DNA of 64,000 nt from Streptomyces ficellus (GTDB taxonomy: Bacteria > Actinomycetota > Actinomycetes > Streptomycetales > Streptomycetaceae): NCBI RefSeq assembly GCF_009739905.1, contig NZ_CP034279.1:2046001-2110000 (forward strand), in the 5' to 3' direction. Of the stretch, positions 30,535 to 43,334 are shown in pieces. The notes beneath the pieces were generated by a model that saw only the letters and a list, made by a program, of their open reading frames with translations, had not been told where the DNA came from and ran no database searches. Position numbers and translations under genes: made by a program. The first letter of the stretch is position 1; the number at the start of each line of letters is the position of its first letter.

Positions 30535-32694
30535 TCAGCCGGAGACGCTGGGGCGTCCGTTCTCGATGTGGCCCATCAGCCGCCGCCGGAAGCCGTCCGG
30601 GCCGGTGATCTCGACGTCGTACCAGCCGTGCGCGTCGGCGGCGGAGTGCACGACGGTACGGCTGCGGCCCGCCCTGACGATGACCCGGCGGGTCCAGTCG
30701 GCCAGGTCGTCCTCGTCGACGTAGCCGAGGGGGCGGACGGTGAAGGTGACCGGCGCGTCACCGGTGGCGGTGAGCGTCAGGTGCAGGTCGCGCTCCTGCG
30801 CGTCGATCCGCGAGGTGACCTCGGCACCGCCCGCCGCCGGGCCGGCGAACTCGCGGCGGAAGCCGTTCGGGCCGGTGACCGTGAAGCGGTACGCGCCGTC
30901 GTCGCGTCCGGCGCGGGTAAGGGGCACCCTCCATTGCTCGGTGCCCCTTACGTCCTGGTGCTGCGGGACGGGGAACTCACCGGCGTACGGATACAGCGCG
31001 AAGTGCGCGCTCGCCCGTCCGGTGTTCCGGAGGGTGACCACCAGGGCGTCCCCGGCCACGCGCGCGTGCGCGTCCGGCTGGTAGGGCAGGGGCCGCGCGG
31101 GCCGGGTGCCGGGTTCCTGGACGGGCATGCGCTGCTCGGCCGGCGGCCGCGGGCGCCAGCGGCCGGTGAACGGCGGAACGGCACCGGGCGGCTCCACCTC
31201 CGGTCGCGGGCGGCCGCGCCGGAAGTCGAACGCGGACGTCAGGTCGCCGGTGACCCGGCGGCGCCACGGCGTGATGTTGGGCTCCCGGACTCCGGTCCAG
31301 ACCTCCAGGAAGCGGATCACCGAGGTGTGGTCGAAGACCTCGGAGCAGACGTGGCCGCCGACCGTCCAGGGCGAGACGACGAGCAGCGGCACCCGGATGC
31401 CGAGCCCGGTGGGCAGCCCCTTCCACCGCTCGTCGGTGTCACCGGCGGGCGGCACGGGTGGCGGGACGTGGTCGAAGAAGCCGTCGTTCTCGTCGTAGTT
31501 GATCAGGAGGACGGTGTGCCGCCAGACGTCCGGATGGGAGCCGAGGGCGTCCAGCACCTTGTAGACGAGGGTGGCGGAGGCGATCGGGGAGGACGATCCC
31601 GGGTGCTCGGAGTCGATCGCGGAGGGCACCAGGTAGGAGACCTCGGGCAGGGTGCCCGCCGCCACGTCGGCGCGGAAGGCGTCGGCCAGGGTGCCGGTCT
31701 CGACCCGGCGCAGCCCGCGCTCGAACAGCGACCGCTCCCGGGCGGTCAGCGTGGCGACGCCGTCCTCCAGGGCGGTCAGCAGCCGCTCCCGTTCCGCCGG
31801 GTCCGCGGTGTCGCGCACGGCCGCGTAGAAGGACTCCATGAAGGTGTGGCCGCCGGTGCCGGCCAGCGCCTTGCGGGCGATCTCCTTGAAGGTGGTGAAG
31901 AACTCGATGTTGTTGTCGGTGAAGTTCTCCCACTCCGTGTACGTCTTCCACGTCCGGCCCGCCTGCTCCAGGCGCTCGGCGTAGGTCGGCCACGGGTAGC
32001 CGGGGTGGGTGTCCTCGGCGTACGCGGCGTTGGTGACGGCGCGCGAGCCGTCGGCCTCGTACCCCGTCCAGCCGCTCCACAGGTGGTTGCGGTTGGGGCT
32101 GGTGGAGGTGTGGATCGAGGAGTGGTACGCGTCGCAGATGGTGAAGGTGTCGGCGAGCTCGTAGTGCAGCGGGAGGTCACGGCGGTCGTAGTACGCCATC
32201 GTCGCGGCCGTCTTGGCGGAGACCCAGCCGTCCATCCACCCGTCGCGCCACGCCTTGGCGCCGCCGCCCCAGGAGTGGTCGAGGTCGCCGATGTACTGGA
32301 GGTCCTTCTCCTGCGAAACGGCCGCGTCCCGGACGGGGAAGGGCAGCACGGTGCGGCCCAGTGGGCCCGGCTGTTCGAACACCGGCTTGCCGGAGGGCAG
32401 TTCGACGGCGTTGCGGTCACCGAAGCCGCGGACGCCACGCAGGGTGCCGAAGTAGTGGTCGAAGGAACGGTTCTCCTGCATCAGGACCACCACGTGCCTG
32501 ACCGCCCGCAGTCCGCCGGAGGGCGGAGCGGCGGCCATCGCGGCCCGGAGCGAGGGCGGCAGCAGGGAACCCGCCGCTGCGGCGCCCAGGGCACCTCCGC
32601 CCAGCGCCAGCACACTCCGGCGCGACACGTCGCGCTGCGGCGACACGCGCCCCTGCCTCGAAGCGTCCCTCTGCCGCGAATCGTCCGGTGACAC
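30535..32694 (-). CDS. Tat-exported phosphocholine-type phospholipase C
   Basis: The 719-residue enzyme has a Tat signal (SRRSVLALGGG near residue 24, then a hydrophobic Ala/Gly stretch) and the phosphoesterase domain of bacterial phospholipase C / acid phosphatase A (VVLMQENRSFDHYFGTLRGV, DHSWGGGAKAW, INYDENDGFFDHVPPP). Two C-terminal DUF756-type beta domains follow (about 500-719, RVAGDALVVTLRNTG and GWYDVEITGPDGFRRRL). It would cleave phospholipid head groups outside the cell to release phosphate or choline. The GTG at 32694 follows GGGAGG. A perfect inverted repeat lies just upstream. PhoP control is common for such genes, but no clear PHO box is visible. Confidence 0.93.
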   Translation of the reverse strand: MSPDDSRQRDASRQGRVSPQRDVSRRSVLALGGGALGAAAAGSLLPPSLRAAMAAAPPSGGLRAVRHVVVLMQENRSFDHYFGTLRGVRGFGDRNAVELPSGKPVFEQPGPLGRTVLPFPVRDAAVSQEKDLQYIGDLDHSWGGGAKAWRDGWMDGWVSAKTAATMAYYDRRDLPLHYELADTFTICDAYHSSIHTSTSPNRNHLWSGWTGYEADGSRAVTNAAYAEDTHPGYPWPTYAERLEQAGRTWKTYTEWENFTDNNIEFFTTFKEIARKALAGTGGHTFMESFYAAVRDTADPAERERLLTALEDGVATLTARERSLFERGLRRVETGTLADAFRADVAAGTLPEVSYLVPSAIDSEHPGSSSPIASATLVYKVLDALGSHPDVWRHTVLLINYDENDGFFDHVPPPVPPAGDTDERWKGLPTGLGIRVPLLVVSPWTVGGHVCSEVFDHTSVIRFLEVWTGVREPNITPWRRRVTGDLTSAFDFRRGRPRPEVEPPGAVPPFTGRWRPRPPAEQRMPVQEPGTRPARPLPYQPDAHARVAGDALVVTLRNTGRASAHFALYPYAGEFPVPQHQDVRGTEQWRVPLTRAGRDDGAYRFTVTGPNGFRREFAGPAAGGAEVTSRIDAQERDLHLTLTATGDAPVTFTVRPLGYVDEDDLADWTRRVIVRAGRSRTVVHSAADAHGWYDVEITGPDGFRRRLMGHIENGRPSVSG

Positions 32695-32714
32695 GCTCGA
32701 CCTCCCGTCGACGG

Positions 32715-32742
32715 CTCAATGGTCCGACCGCGTTCCATTGAG
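32715..32742 (-). promoter_or_regulatory. inverted repeat upstream of the phospholipase gene
   Basis: CTCAATGG (32715-32722) and CCATTGAG (32735-32742) are perfect 8-bp arms with centres 20 bp apart, i.e. two helical turns, 21-48 bp upstream of the phospholipase start. This fits a dimeric repressor site in the 5' end of the transcript or promoter. Confidence 0.5.
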
Positions 32743-33014
32743 TGGTACGGCCGGGACGGTAGTGAGCGCGGATGTCGGCGGAAAGACCTGGCGACGACAG
32801 CGCGGTGAATGTCCAAGGGTCGTGACGGAGAGTCCAAGCGACCCGTCCCCTTCGCACCCCTTGCCCCGGTAAGGGGCGGGCCTGTCTGGCAACTCCACGA
32901 CAGGTGGGCATGAGCCCGGAAGTCGGGGGCAGAAGCACCGCAGTTCCCCCCACGGGACGGTACCCGGTCCCCGCCACTCCCCTCCCCCCGGTGGCGGGGA
33001 CCGCCGGTCCACGA
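32743..33014. other. upstream region of the phospholipase gene and second hairpin after gatB
   Basis: This is the rest of a 379-bp gap with no gene. TCCCCGCCAC (32968-32977) and GTGGCGGGGA (32991-33000) form a perfect 10-bp hairpin, which follows the main gatB terminator and may back it up. The remaining sequence carries the phospholipase promoter, which I could not place with confidence. Confidence 0.5.
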
Positions 33015-33049
33015 CTCGGCCCCCGCACCCACCGGGTGCGGGGGCCGAG
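33015..33049 (-). terminator. terminator after gatB
   Basis: A perfect 16-bp stem (arms 33015-33030 and 33034-33049) with a 3-nt loop lies 25 bp beyond the gatB stop. It closes the gatCA-gatB operon. Confidence 0.9.
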
Positions 33050-33073
33050 CACTGCCGACTCGGGCGCCCGGCG

Positions 33074-34585
33074 TCAGCCCTCGACGCCGAGCTTCTCCAG
33101 GATCAGCTCGCGCACGCGGGCCGCGTCCGCCTGGCCACGGGTCGCCTTCATGACCGCGCCGACCAGGGCGCCGGCCGCGGCCACCTTGCCGCCGCGGATC
33201 TTGTCCGCGACAGCGGCGTTGGCGGCGATCGCCTCGTCCACGGCCGCACCCAGCGCGCCCTCGTCCGAGACGACCTTCAGGCCCCGCTTCTCGACGACCG
33301 TGTCCGGGTCGCCCTCACCCGCGAGGACGCCCTCGATGACCTGGCGGGCCAGCTTGTCGTTGAGGTCGCCGGACGCCACCAGCTCCGCCACCCGGGCCAC
33401 CTGCGCCGGGGTGATGGGCAGCGCGTCGAGGGACGTACCCGACTCGTTGGCGTTCCGGGCCAGTTCGCCCATCCACCACTTGCGGGCCTGGTCCGACGGG
33501 GCGCCCGCCTCCGTCGTGGCCACGATCAGGTCGACCGCGCCCGCGTTGAGGATGGACTGCATGTCGTGCTCGGAGACGCCCCACTCCTCGCGCAGCCGGT
33601 TGCGGCGCACGCGCGGCAGCTCGGGCAGCCCCTGACGGAGCTCCTCCACCCACGCACGGGACGGGGCCACGGGCACCAGGTCGGGCTCCGGGAAGTACCG
33701 GTAGTCCTCGGCCTCCTCCTTGACCCGGCCGGACGTCGTGGAGCCGTCCTCCTCGTGGAAGTGACGGGTCTCCTGGACGATCGTGCCGCCCGCGTTCAGC
33801 ACGCCCGCGTGACGGCTGATCTCGAAGCGCACGGCACGCTCCACGCTCCGCAGCGAGTTGACGTTCTTCGTCTCCGAACGCGTACCGAACTTCTCGGTGC
33901 CGTGCGGACGCAGCGACAGGTTCACGTCGCAGCGCATCTGGCCCATCTCCATACGGGCCTCGGAGACGCCCAGCGCCTTGATGACCTCGCGCAGCTCGGC
34001 GACGTACGCCTTGGCGACCTCGGGCGCGCGCTCACCGGCGCCCTCGATCGGCTTGGTGACGATCTCGATCAGCGGGATACCGGCCCGGTTGTAGTCCAGC
34101 AGCGAGTGCGAGGCGCCGTGGATACGGCCGGTCGCCCCGCCGACGTGCGTCGACTTGCCGGTGTCCTCCTCCATGTGCGCGCGCTCGATCTGCACGCGGA
34201 AGACCTCGCCGTCCTCCAGCTGGACGTCCAGATAGCCGTTGAAGGCGATCGGCTCGTCGTACTGCGAGGTCTGGAAGTTCTTCGGCATGTCCGGATAGAA
34301 GTAGTTCTTCCGGGCGAAGCGGCACCACTCGGCGATCTCGCAGTTCAGCGCGAGGCCGATCTTGATGGCGGACTCGACGCCGACCGCGTTGACCACGGGG
34401 AGCGAGCCCGGCATGCCGAGGCAGGTCGGGCAGGTCTGCGAGTTGGGCTCGGCGCCCAGCTCGGTGGAACAGCCGCAGAACATCTTGGTCCTGGTGCCGA
34501 GTTCGACGTGCACCTCGAGCCCCATGACGGGGTCATAGGCGGCGAGGGCCTCGTCGTACGGCACCAGCTCGGTGATGACGGTCAC
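33074..34585 (-). CDS. gatB: Asp/Glu-tRNA amidotransferase subunit B
   Basis: The 503-residue protein is the kinase/tRNA-recognition subunit of GatCAB, which amidates Glu-tRNA(Gln) (and Asp-tRNA(Asn)) in organisms without glutaminyl-tRNA synthetase. Hallmarks are [23 protein letters not shown] with a zinc-binding Cys pair, [34 protein letters not shown] and the C-terminal YqeY-like tail domain (residues 350-503). The GTG at 34585 follows GAGGGAAG. It is the last gene of the operon, 15 bp after a small membrane protein gene. Confidence 0.97.
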   Translation of the reverse strand: MTVITELVPYDEALAAYDPVMGLEVHVELGTRTKMFCGCSTELGAEPNSQTCPTCLGMPGSLPVVNAVGVESAIKIGLALNCEIAEWCRFARKNYFYPDMPKNFQTSQYDEPIAFNGYLDVQLEDGEVFRVQIERAHMEEDTGKSTHVGGATGRIHGASHSLLDYNRAGIPLIEIVTKPIEGAGERAPEVAKAYVAELREVIKALGVSEARMEMGQMRCDVNLSLRPHGTEKFGTRSETKNVNSLRSVERAVRFEISRHAGVLNAGGTIVQETRHFHEEDGSTTSGRVKEEAEDYRYFPEPDLVPVAPSRAWVEELRQGLPELPRVRRNRLREEWGVSEHDMQSILNAGAVDLIVATTEAGAPSDQARKWWMGELARNANESGTSLDALPITPAQVARVAELVASGDLNDKLARQVIEGVLAGEGDPDTVVEKRGLKVVSDEGALGAAVDEAIAANAAVADKIRGGKVAAAGALVGAVMKATRGQADAARVRELILEKLGVEG

Positions 34586-34600
34586 GATGGAACTTCCCTC

Positions 34601-34840
34601 TCAGCCGAACAGGACGTCGTCGTCACCGATGCGCTTCAGCTCGCGCACCAGGATGGCGAGGCCGGTCGCGATCGCGGCGGCCGACACGACGGCGTCGAGC
34701 AGCAGCAGCGTGTCGCTCTCGCCACGCGCCTTCCGGGCCTGCTTGACCACGCTGAGCGCGCCGAAGGCGGTGGTGCCGATGGACAGATACGTTCCGGCCC
34801 GGGACTTCTTGAAGCCCTTGGCCTTGGTCAGTGCGCTCAC
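34601..34840 (-). CDS. small two-segment membrane protein between gatA and gatB
   Basis: This 79-residue protein starts (GTG) [15 protein letters not shown], with a basic N-terminus and two hydrophobic segments (about 18-33 and 45-66), ending [13 protein letters not shown]. The family is unknown to me. Its GTG overlaps the gatA TGA in a GTGA motif (34837-34840) and a GGAGGAGG lies upstream inside gatA, so translation is coupled to gatA. gatB follows 15 bp later. The setting implies it is made in step with the amidotransferase, but no direct role is known. Confidence 0.8.
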   Translation of the reverse strand: MSALTKAKGFKKSRAGTYLSIGTTAFGALSVVKQARKARGESDTLLLLDAVVSAAAIATGLAILVRELKRIGDDDVLFG

Positions 34841-36330
34841 AGCGACGGAGCCTCCTCCAGCAGCGGGTGTCCCCACTTCTCCACGAAGGCGGCCTCGACG
34901 GCCGCACCGACCTTGTAGAGGCGGTCGTCCTTCATGGCGGGGGCGATGATCTGCAGACCGACCGGCAGGTCGTCCTCCGGCGCCAGGCCGCAGGGCAGCG
35001 ACATGGCGGCGTTGCCGGCCAGGTTGGTCGGGATGGTGCACAGGTCGGCGAGGTACATCGCCATCGGGTCGTCGGCACGCTCGCCGATCGGGAAGGCGGT
35101 GGTCGGCGTCGTCGGCGAGACGATCACGTCGACCCGCTCGAAAGCCTTCTCGAAGTCCCGCGTGATCAGCGTCCGGACCTTCTGCGCCGAGCCGTAGTAC
35201 GCGTCGTAGTAGCCGGAGCTGAGCGCGTACGTACCGAGCATGATGCGCCGCTTGACCTCGTCGCCGAAGCCGGCCTCACGGGTCAGCGCCGTGACGTCCT
35301 CGGCGGCCTTCGAACCGTCGTCGCCGACCCGCAGGCCGTACCGCAGGCCGTCGAACCGCGCGAGGTTCGACGAGCACTCCGACGGGGCGATCAGGTAGTA
35401 CGCCGACAGCGCCAGGTCGAAGGACGGGCAGTCCAGCTCGACGATCTCGGCACCCAGCTCCTTCAGCAGCTCGACCGACTCGTCGAACCGCTGGACGACG
35501 CCGGCCTGGTAGCCCTCGCCGCGGAACTGCTTGACGACGCCGACCCGCATGCCCGCCACGCTGCCGTTGCGCGCGGCCTCCACCACCGGCGGCACCGGGG
35601 CGTCGATCGACGTGGAGTCGAGCGGGTCGTGGCCCGCGATGACCTCGTGCAGCAGCGCCGCGTCCAGGACCGTACGCGCACAGGGCCCGCCCTGGTCCAG
35701 GCTGGAGGAGAACGCCACCATGCCGTAGCGGGACACCCCGCCGTACGTCGGCTTGACGCCGACCGTGCCGGTGACGGCCGCGGGCTGGCGGATGGAACCG
35801 CCCGTGTCCGTGCCGATCGCCAGCGGCGCCTCGTACGACGCCAGCGCCGCGCTCGAACCGCCGCCCGAACCGCCGGGGATCCGGGTCAGGTCCCACGGGT
35901 TGCCGGTCGGCCCGTACGCGCTGTTCTCCGTCGACGACCCCATGGCGAACTCGTCCATGTTGGTCTTGCCGAGGATCACGACGTCGGCGGCCCTCAGCCT
36001 CGTCGTCAGGGTCGCGTCGTACGGCGGGAGCCAGCCCTCGAGGATCTTCGAACCGACCGTGGTCGGCATGTCCTTCGTGGTGAAGATGTCCTTGAGCGCC
36101 AGCGGTACGCCGGCGAGCGGGCCGAGCTTCTCGCCCCTGGCCCGCTTCTCGTCCACGGCACGCGCCTGGGCGAGGGCGCCCTCGCGGTCGACGTGCAGGA
36201 ACGCGTGCACCTTCTCGTCGACGGCCTCGATCCGGGCCAGGTGGGCCTCGGTGACCTCGACGGCGGTGAGCTCGCCGGACGCGATCTTCTCCGCGATCTC
36301 GGCGGCGGTGAGCTTGATGATGTCGGCCAT
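34837..36330 (-). CDS. gatA: Asp/Glu-tRNA amidotransferase subunit A
   Basis: The 497-residue amidase-signature subunit releases ammonia from glutamine or asparagine for GatCAB. The Ser-cisSer-Lys triad is complete: K80 (PLALKDIF), S155 ([12 protein letters not shown]) and S179 ([12 protein letters not shown]). Length is typical. The ATG at 36330 follows GGGAGGAC. It starts two bases after the gatC stop and overlaps the small membrane protein gene by four bases. Confidence 0.97.
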   Translation of the reverse strand: MADIIKLTAAEIAEKIASGELTAVEVTEAHLARIEAVDEKVHAFLHVDREGALAQARAVDEKRARGEKLGPLAGVPLALKDIFTTKDMPTTVGSKILEGWLPPYDATLTTRLRAADVVILGKTNMDEFAMGSSTENSAYGPTGNPWDLTRIPGGSGGGSSAALASYEAPLAIGTDTGGSIRQPAAVTGTVGVKPTYGGVSRYGMVAFSSSLDQGGPCARTVLDAALLHEVIAGHDPLDSTSIDAPVPPVVEAARNGSVAGMRVGVVKQFRGEGYQAGVVQRFDESVELLKELGAEIVELDCPSFDLALSAYYLIAPSECSSNLARFDGLRYGLRVGDDGSKAAEDVTALTREAGFGDEVKRRIMLGTYALSSGYYDAYYGSAQKVRTLITRDFEKAFERVDVIVSPTTPTTAFPIGERADDPMAMYLADLCTIPTNLAGNAAMSLPCGLAPEDDLPVGLQIIAPAMKDDRLYKVGAAVEAAFVEKWGHPLLEEAPSL

Positions 36331-36332
36331 GG

Positions 36333-36629
36333 TCAGTCCTCCCCCAGGATCTGCGGCACCTTGAAACGCTGCTGCTCCTGGGCGGGCGCGCCGGAGAGCG
36401 CCTGCTCGGGGGTGAGCGAGGGACGGACCTCGTCCGCGCGCATGACGTTCGTCAGCGGCAGCGGGTGGGAGGTCGGGGGTACGTCTTGGTCGGCGACCTC
36501 GGAGACGCGGGCGACCGCGCCGATGATGTCGTCGAGCTGTCCGGCGAAGTGGTCGAGCTCTTCGTCCTTCAGCTCAAGACGTGCCAGCCGGGCGAGGTGG
36601 GCGACCTCCTCGCGCGTGATGCCAGGCAT
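36333..36629 (-). CDS. gatC: Asp/Glu-tRNA amidotransferase subunit C
   Basis: The 98-residue protein is the small scaffold subunit that clamps GatA and GatB. It shows the family pattern [22 protein letters not shown] at the N-terminus and a C-terminal hydrophobic clamp ([34 protein letters not shown]). The ATG at 36629 follows GAGGATC. It is the first gene of the operon. Confidence 0.96.
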   Translation of the reverse strand: MPGITREEVAHLARLARLELKDEELDHFAGQLDDIIGAVARVSEVADQDVPPTSHPLPLTNVMRADEVRPSLTPEQALSGAPAQEQQRFKVPQILGED

Positions 36630-37071
36630 GCAGCGATCCTCAGGGGTGAGTGTGATGGTTTTGGCCCAATCCTATGGGGCCGCGCCCCCTGCCCGTGAAA
36701 CGGCCGCCCCTCCGCTGTGGGCGATCGTCCCGCAGGACGGCGCCCACCCCCCGTTGTGGGCTCGCCCGCTGGGCGGCTCCCCTCCCGCCTCCGCCCCCGC
36801 CCGTTGTGGGCAATCGTCCCGCAGGGCGGGACGGGTGGGCACAACGGGACCGGAGCGGTGCCCGTTCCCGGTTCGCCGCGGGGCGGTGCCTTGGGTGCGG
36901 TGACCCCCGGTGGGTGGGGGCGTGGCCCCTCCGGGCTCGCCTCCTCGGGGCCGGCGGCCTCGGGTTACGAGGCAGGGAGCCCCGGCAACGCCGCCGGTCC
37001 CCTGCGGGGGCGACCCTGCACGGCCCCACCCCGGTACGTCGCCGACTGCGGGACCGTGGGTGGTGGGGCGG
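36630..37071. repeat. 442-bp gap with copies of a dispersed palindromic repeat
   Basis: No gene is supported. The best copy of the repeat spans 36800-36848: CCCGTTGTG at one end and CACAACGGG at the other enclose a perfect CGTCCCGC/GCGGGACG hairpin (36815-36822 and 36826-36833). Related sequence recurs at 36712-36752 (CCGCTGTGGGCGATCGTCCC) and a further half copy begins at 36751 (CCGTTGTGGGC). I recall similar CGTTGTGGGC...GGGCACAACG elements in many Streptomyces intergenic regions. The gatC promoter must lie at the left edge, but no clear hexamers were found. Confidence 0.65.
37023..37069 (-). terminator. weak hairpin after the rmdB-like gene
   Basis: GCCCCACC (37023-37030) and GGTGGGGC (37062-37069) form an 8-bp stem with a 31-nt loop just beyond the stop codon. 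The long loop makes this a tentative terminator. Confidence 0.4.
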
Positions 37072-39177
37072 TTACTGGACCACCTGGTCCGCGTCCTGCG
37101 GCGCGGGCGGCAGCTCACGGGGCGGGCGGTGCCAGCCGGCCTCGCCCCGGGCGCGGAGCCACGCCGTGGTCTCCGCCGGCGGCATCGCGGCGGCGACCAG
37201 CCAGCCCTGCACCGCGTCGCAGCCCAGGTCCCGCAGGCGCTCCCAGGTCTCGTCGTCCTCGACGCCCTCGGCGACGACGAGGAGGCCCAGCGAGTGGGCC
37301 AGGTCGACGGTGCAGCGGACGATCTCGGCGTCCTCGTTGTCCACCGCGAGCCGGGCCACGAACGAGCGGTCGATCTTCAGCTCGCTCACCGGGAGGCGGC
37401 GGAGGTGGACCAGCGACGAGTACCCGGTGCCGAAGTCGTCGAGGGACATCTTCACGCCGTGGCCGGTGAGCCCCGCCAGGGTGTCGGCGGCGCGCTGCGG
37501 GTCCTCCAGCAGGACGTGCTCCGTTATCTCCAGCTGGAGCGCGCCCGGCGGCACCCCGTGGCGGGCCAGCCGCGCGGCGACCGCGCCGGCGAAGCCGGGG
37601 GTGTGGACGTCACGCGGTGAGACGTTCACGGCGACGGGGACGTAGAGGCCCTGGGCGCGCCACTTGGCGACCTGGCCGAGCGCCGTCTCCAGGACGTACT
37701 CCGTGAGGTGCGGCATCAGCCCTGAGGACTCGGCGATGGCGATGAACTCGTCGGGCGGCACCTTGCCCCGCTCCGGGTGCACCCAGCGCACCAGCGCCTC
37801 CAGCCCGGCGACGTGTCCGTCGAAGCGGACCTTCGGCTGGTAGTGCAGCTCGACGTCCCCGGCGTCCAGGGCGCGCCGGAGGTCGCCGAGGAGGCCGAGC
37901 CGGTCGGGGGTGTTGGAGTCGCGCTTGGACTCGTAGACCTCGACGCCGGTGCGGTCCCGCTTGGCCTGGTACATGGCGACGTCGGCCCGCTGGAGGAGGC
38001 CTTCCGCGTCCAGCGCGTGGTCGGGGAAGACGGCGACGCCCGCGCTGGCCTCCAGGACGAGGGTGAGTCCGTCGAGGTCGAGGGGCGAGGACAGCTCGGC
38101 GACGAGCTGCCGGGCCACCCGCTGGGCGCTGGTCGTGGAGTCGGCGACCGGGAGCAGGACGGCGAACTCGTCGCCGCCGAGCCGTGCGGCCTCCGCGTCG
38201 CGCGGCAGGGCCAGCCGCAGCCGGTCGGCGATCTGCAGCAGCAGCCGGTCACCGGCCAGATGACCGAGTGTGTCGTTGACCGACCGGAAGCGATCGAGGT
38301 CGATCAGCACCAGGGCGGCCCGGAGACCTTCGCCCTCCGCCTCCTCCAGCGCCGACCAGGTCCGCTCCAGCAGCCACTGCCGGTTGGGCAGACCGGTCAG
38401 CGGGTCGCGCAGTTGTTCCTCCGCCCGGGCGCGGGCGATCCAGAGGGTGGAGTCCAGGGCGATCAGCGGCACGGCGAACAGCGGCAGCATCACCGGCAGG
38501 GCCACCGCGACGACGCAGATCAGCGGCGCGATGCCGAGCAGGGCGACCGCCACGAGCCCCTGCCGCAGCAGCGCGGTGCGGGCGGCCGTGGGCAGTCCCC
38601 CAGCCTGCGGGGCCAGCGTGTACCACAGCAGCAGCCGGGTCACCGTCAGGTACGCGGCGGCGGCCAGCGCCACTTCAGGTACCGCCTCGATGCCCCATTC
38701 GAGCGGCCGCCACGGCCGTTCGACCGTCGGCACGTCCCCGAACGCGGCGAGGACCAGGGCCGCCGCCCCTATGCCGAGGACGTCCGCGGCGCCGTGCAGC
38801 AGTCCCTGCCGCCAGCGGTGGCGCCGGGCGACCCCGACGAGGACGACGACGGCGAGGCTGACCAGTCCGGCCGGCACCCAGCCGTACAGGAGCAGTACGG
38901 CCAGGGTGAGCGCGGCGCCCGAGCCGGTGCCGCCCCACCAGCGGTCGCGGCCGAGCGCGACGAGGTGTCCGACGACGATGCCGGTGAGCACGGCGAGCGA
39001 CCAGCCGGTCGTGGAGCCGGGGAAGAGCGCGTGCCCGCCGCGCGCGGCGCCCCACAGTCCGGCCGTGAGGACGAAGGCGGCGACCGCCACGACGACGTTC
39101 GGGAGCATGGAGGCGATGCCCGTGGCCGCGTACGCACGCGGCCGTGAGACCGGGGCGGCACTCTCGGTCGGTTTCAT
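37072..39177 (-). CDS. rmdB: membrane GGDEF-EAL c-di-GMP enzyme, RmdB-like
   Basis: The 701-residue protein has a membrane region (residues 20-245), GGDEF (255-420) and EAL (435-690). All catalytic motifs of the EAL domain are intact (GLEALVRW at 460-462, NVSPRD, EITEHV, DDFGTGYSSL, ELKIDRSF, VAEGVED, GCDAVQGW), so phosphodiesterase activity is expected. GGDEF is intact (334-338), but the RxxD I-site is absent. Gene order next to ligA and gatC matches S. coelicolor RmdB (SCO5495, from memory), a c-di-GMP phosphodiesterase affecting aerial development. The symbol rests on that synteny. The ATG at 39177 follows GAGAGGGAC. Confidence 0.8.
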   Translation of the reverse strand: MKPTESAAPVSRPRAYAATGIASMLPNVVVAVAAFVLTAGLWGAARGGHALFPGSTTGWSLAVLTGIVVGHLVALGRDRWWGGTGSGAALTLAVLLLYGWVPAGLVSLAVVVLVGVARRHRWRQGLLHGAADVLGIGAAALVLAAFGDVPTVERPWRPLEWGIEAVPEVALAAAAYLTVTRLLLWYTLAPQAGGLPTAARTALLRQGLVAVALLGIAPLICVVAVALPVMLPLFAVPLIALDSTLWIARARAEEQLRDPLTGLPNRQWLLERTWSALEEAEGEGLRAALVLIDLDRFRSVNDTLGHLAGDRLLLQIADRLRLALPRDAEAARLGGDEFAVLLPVADSTTSAQRVARQLVAELSSPLDLDGLTLVLEASAGVAVFPDHALDAEGLLQRADVAMYQAKRDRTGVEVYESKRDSNTPDRLGLLGDLRRALDAGDVELHYQPKVRFDGHVAGLEALVRWVHPERGKVPPDEFIAIAESSGLMPHLTEYVLETALGQVAKWRAQGLYVPVAVNVSPRDVHTPGFAGAVAARLARHGVPPGALQLEITEHVLLEDPQRAADTLAGLTGHGVKMSLDDFGTGYSSLVHLRRLPVSELKIDRSFVARLAVDNEDAEIVRCTVDLAHSLGLLVVAEGVEDDETWERLRDLGCDAVQGWLVAAAMPPAETTAWLRARGEAGWHRPPRELPPAPQDADQVVQ

Positions 39178-39368
39178 TCCGTCCCTCTCACAGCCGGCGG
39201 TGCCGTTGCCACGCTATGGCCCGTTGTCGTGCCGGCACGGCCGGAATCCCACCCCCGGCCGGGCACGACACGCGCCGTCTCAACAGTAGGCCGCGAAAGG
39301 CTTCAACGGGCGGCGCTCTACTGGTCTTGCCCGAATGAGACCCGGCCACCCTTATCCATCTGGTATGC

Positions 39369-39393
39369 GCCGAACGGGTGAGCCCCGTACGGC
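39369..39393 (-). terminator. terminator after ligA
   Basis: Arms 39369-39378 (GCCGAACGGG) and 39384-39393 (CCCGTACGGC) pair over ten bases with one mismatch and a 5-nt loop, 11 bp beyond the ligA stop. Confidence 0.65.
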
Positions 39394-39403
39394 ATTTACC
39401 GGC

Positions 39404-42617
<3,214 letters not shown>

Positions 42618-42621
<4 letters not shown>

Positions 42622-43307
42622 CGCCCCGGCCGCACGCTCAGGTCGTTGATCTCCGCGTCGCGCGGCAGGTCGATCGCGGTCAGGATCGCGGTGGCGACCG
42701 ACTCGGGGTCGATCCAGCGGGAGGCGTCGTACTCCTTGCCCTCCTGCTGGTGCACCTTGGCCTGCATCGGGCTGGCCGTACGGCCCGGGTAGACGGACGT
42801 GACGCGCACGCCGGAACCGTGCTCCTCCTGGCGCAGCGAGTCGGCCAGCGCCTTGAGGCCGTGCTTGGAGGCGGCGTAGGCGGACCACTCGGCGTGGGCG
42901 TTCAACCCGGCGCCGGAGTTGACGAACACGACGTGACCCTGGGAGACCCGCAGTTGCGGCAGGAGCAGCCGGGTCAGCTCGGCCGGCGCGATGAGGTTCA
43001 CCTCCAGCTGGCTCCGCCAGGCCTTGGTGGTGAGATCGCCGACCCGGCCGAGGTCGACGACGCCCGCGATGTGCAGCAGCGAGTCCAGCCGGTCGGGCAG
43101 CGTCTGGTGGGAGAAGGCCCAGGACAGCCGGTCGGCGTTGGCCAGGTCGCCGACGAGCGTACGGGCGCCCGGGTGGGCCGCGGCCAGTTCCTTGGCGCGC
43201 CCCGCGTCACGGGCCAGCAGTACGAGGTCGTCGCCGCGTTCGTGCAGGCGGCGGGCGACGGCCGCGCCGATGCCGGAACCCGCCCCGGTGATCATGTGTG
43301 TAGCCAT
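42618..43307 (-). CDS. short-chain dehydrogenase/reductase
   Basis: This 229-residue classical SDR has the NAD(P) motif TGAGSGIG at residue 7, the structural LHIAGVV motif, catalytic Ser in VNSGAGLNAHAEWS and the YAASKHGLKAL Tyr-Lys pair. Substrate is unknown. The C-terminus (IDLPRDAEINDLSVRP) is typical of the YdfG/SDR group. The ribosome site before ATG 43307 is weak. It lies 27 bp after the LOG-family gene and overlaps the MetE-like gene by four bases. Confidence 0.9.
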
Positions 43308-43334
43308 ACGGCCATGCTCGCATCCGGACGGCGG

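Noticed and set aside
27457..32691. A plus-strand open frame of 1744 codons
   Set aside because: It is entirely antisense to the GNAT, MMPL and phospholipase genes, which have clear domains. Long antisense frames are expected in sequence with this third-position GC bias.
32695..32900. A PHO box upstream of phospholipase C
   Set aside because: Only one ATTCACC-like unit was seen, without the adjoining 11-bp direct repeat units required for PhoP.
36674..37645. Possible genes in the gap between rmdB and gatC
   Set aside because: Open frames there run into antisense of rmdB, have proline/arginine-rich low-complexity products and cross the palindromic repeats.
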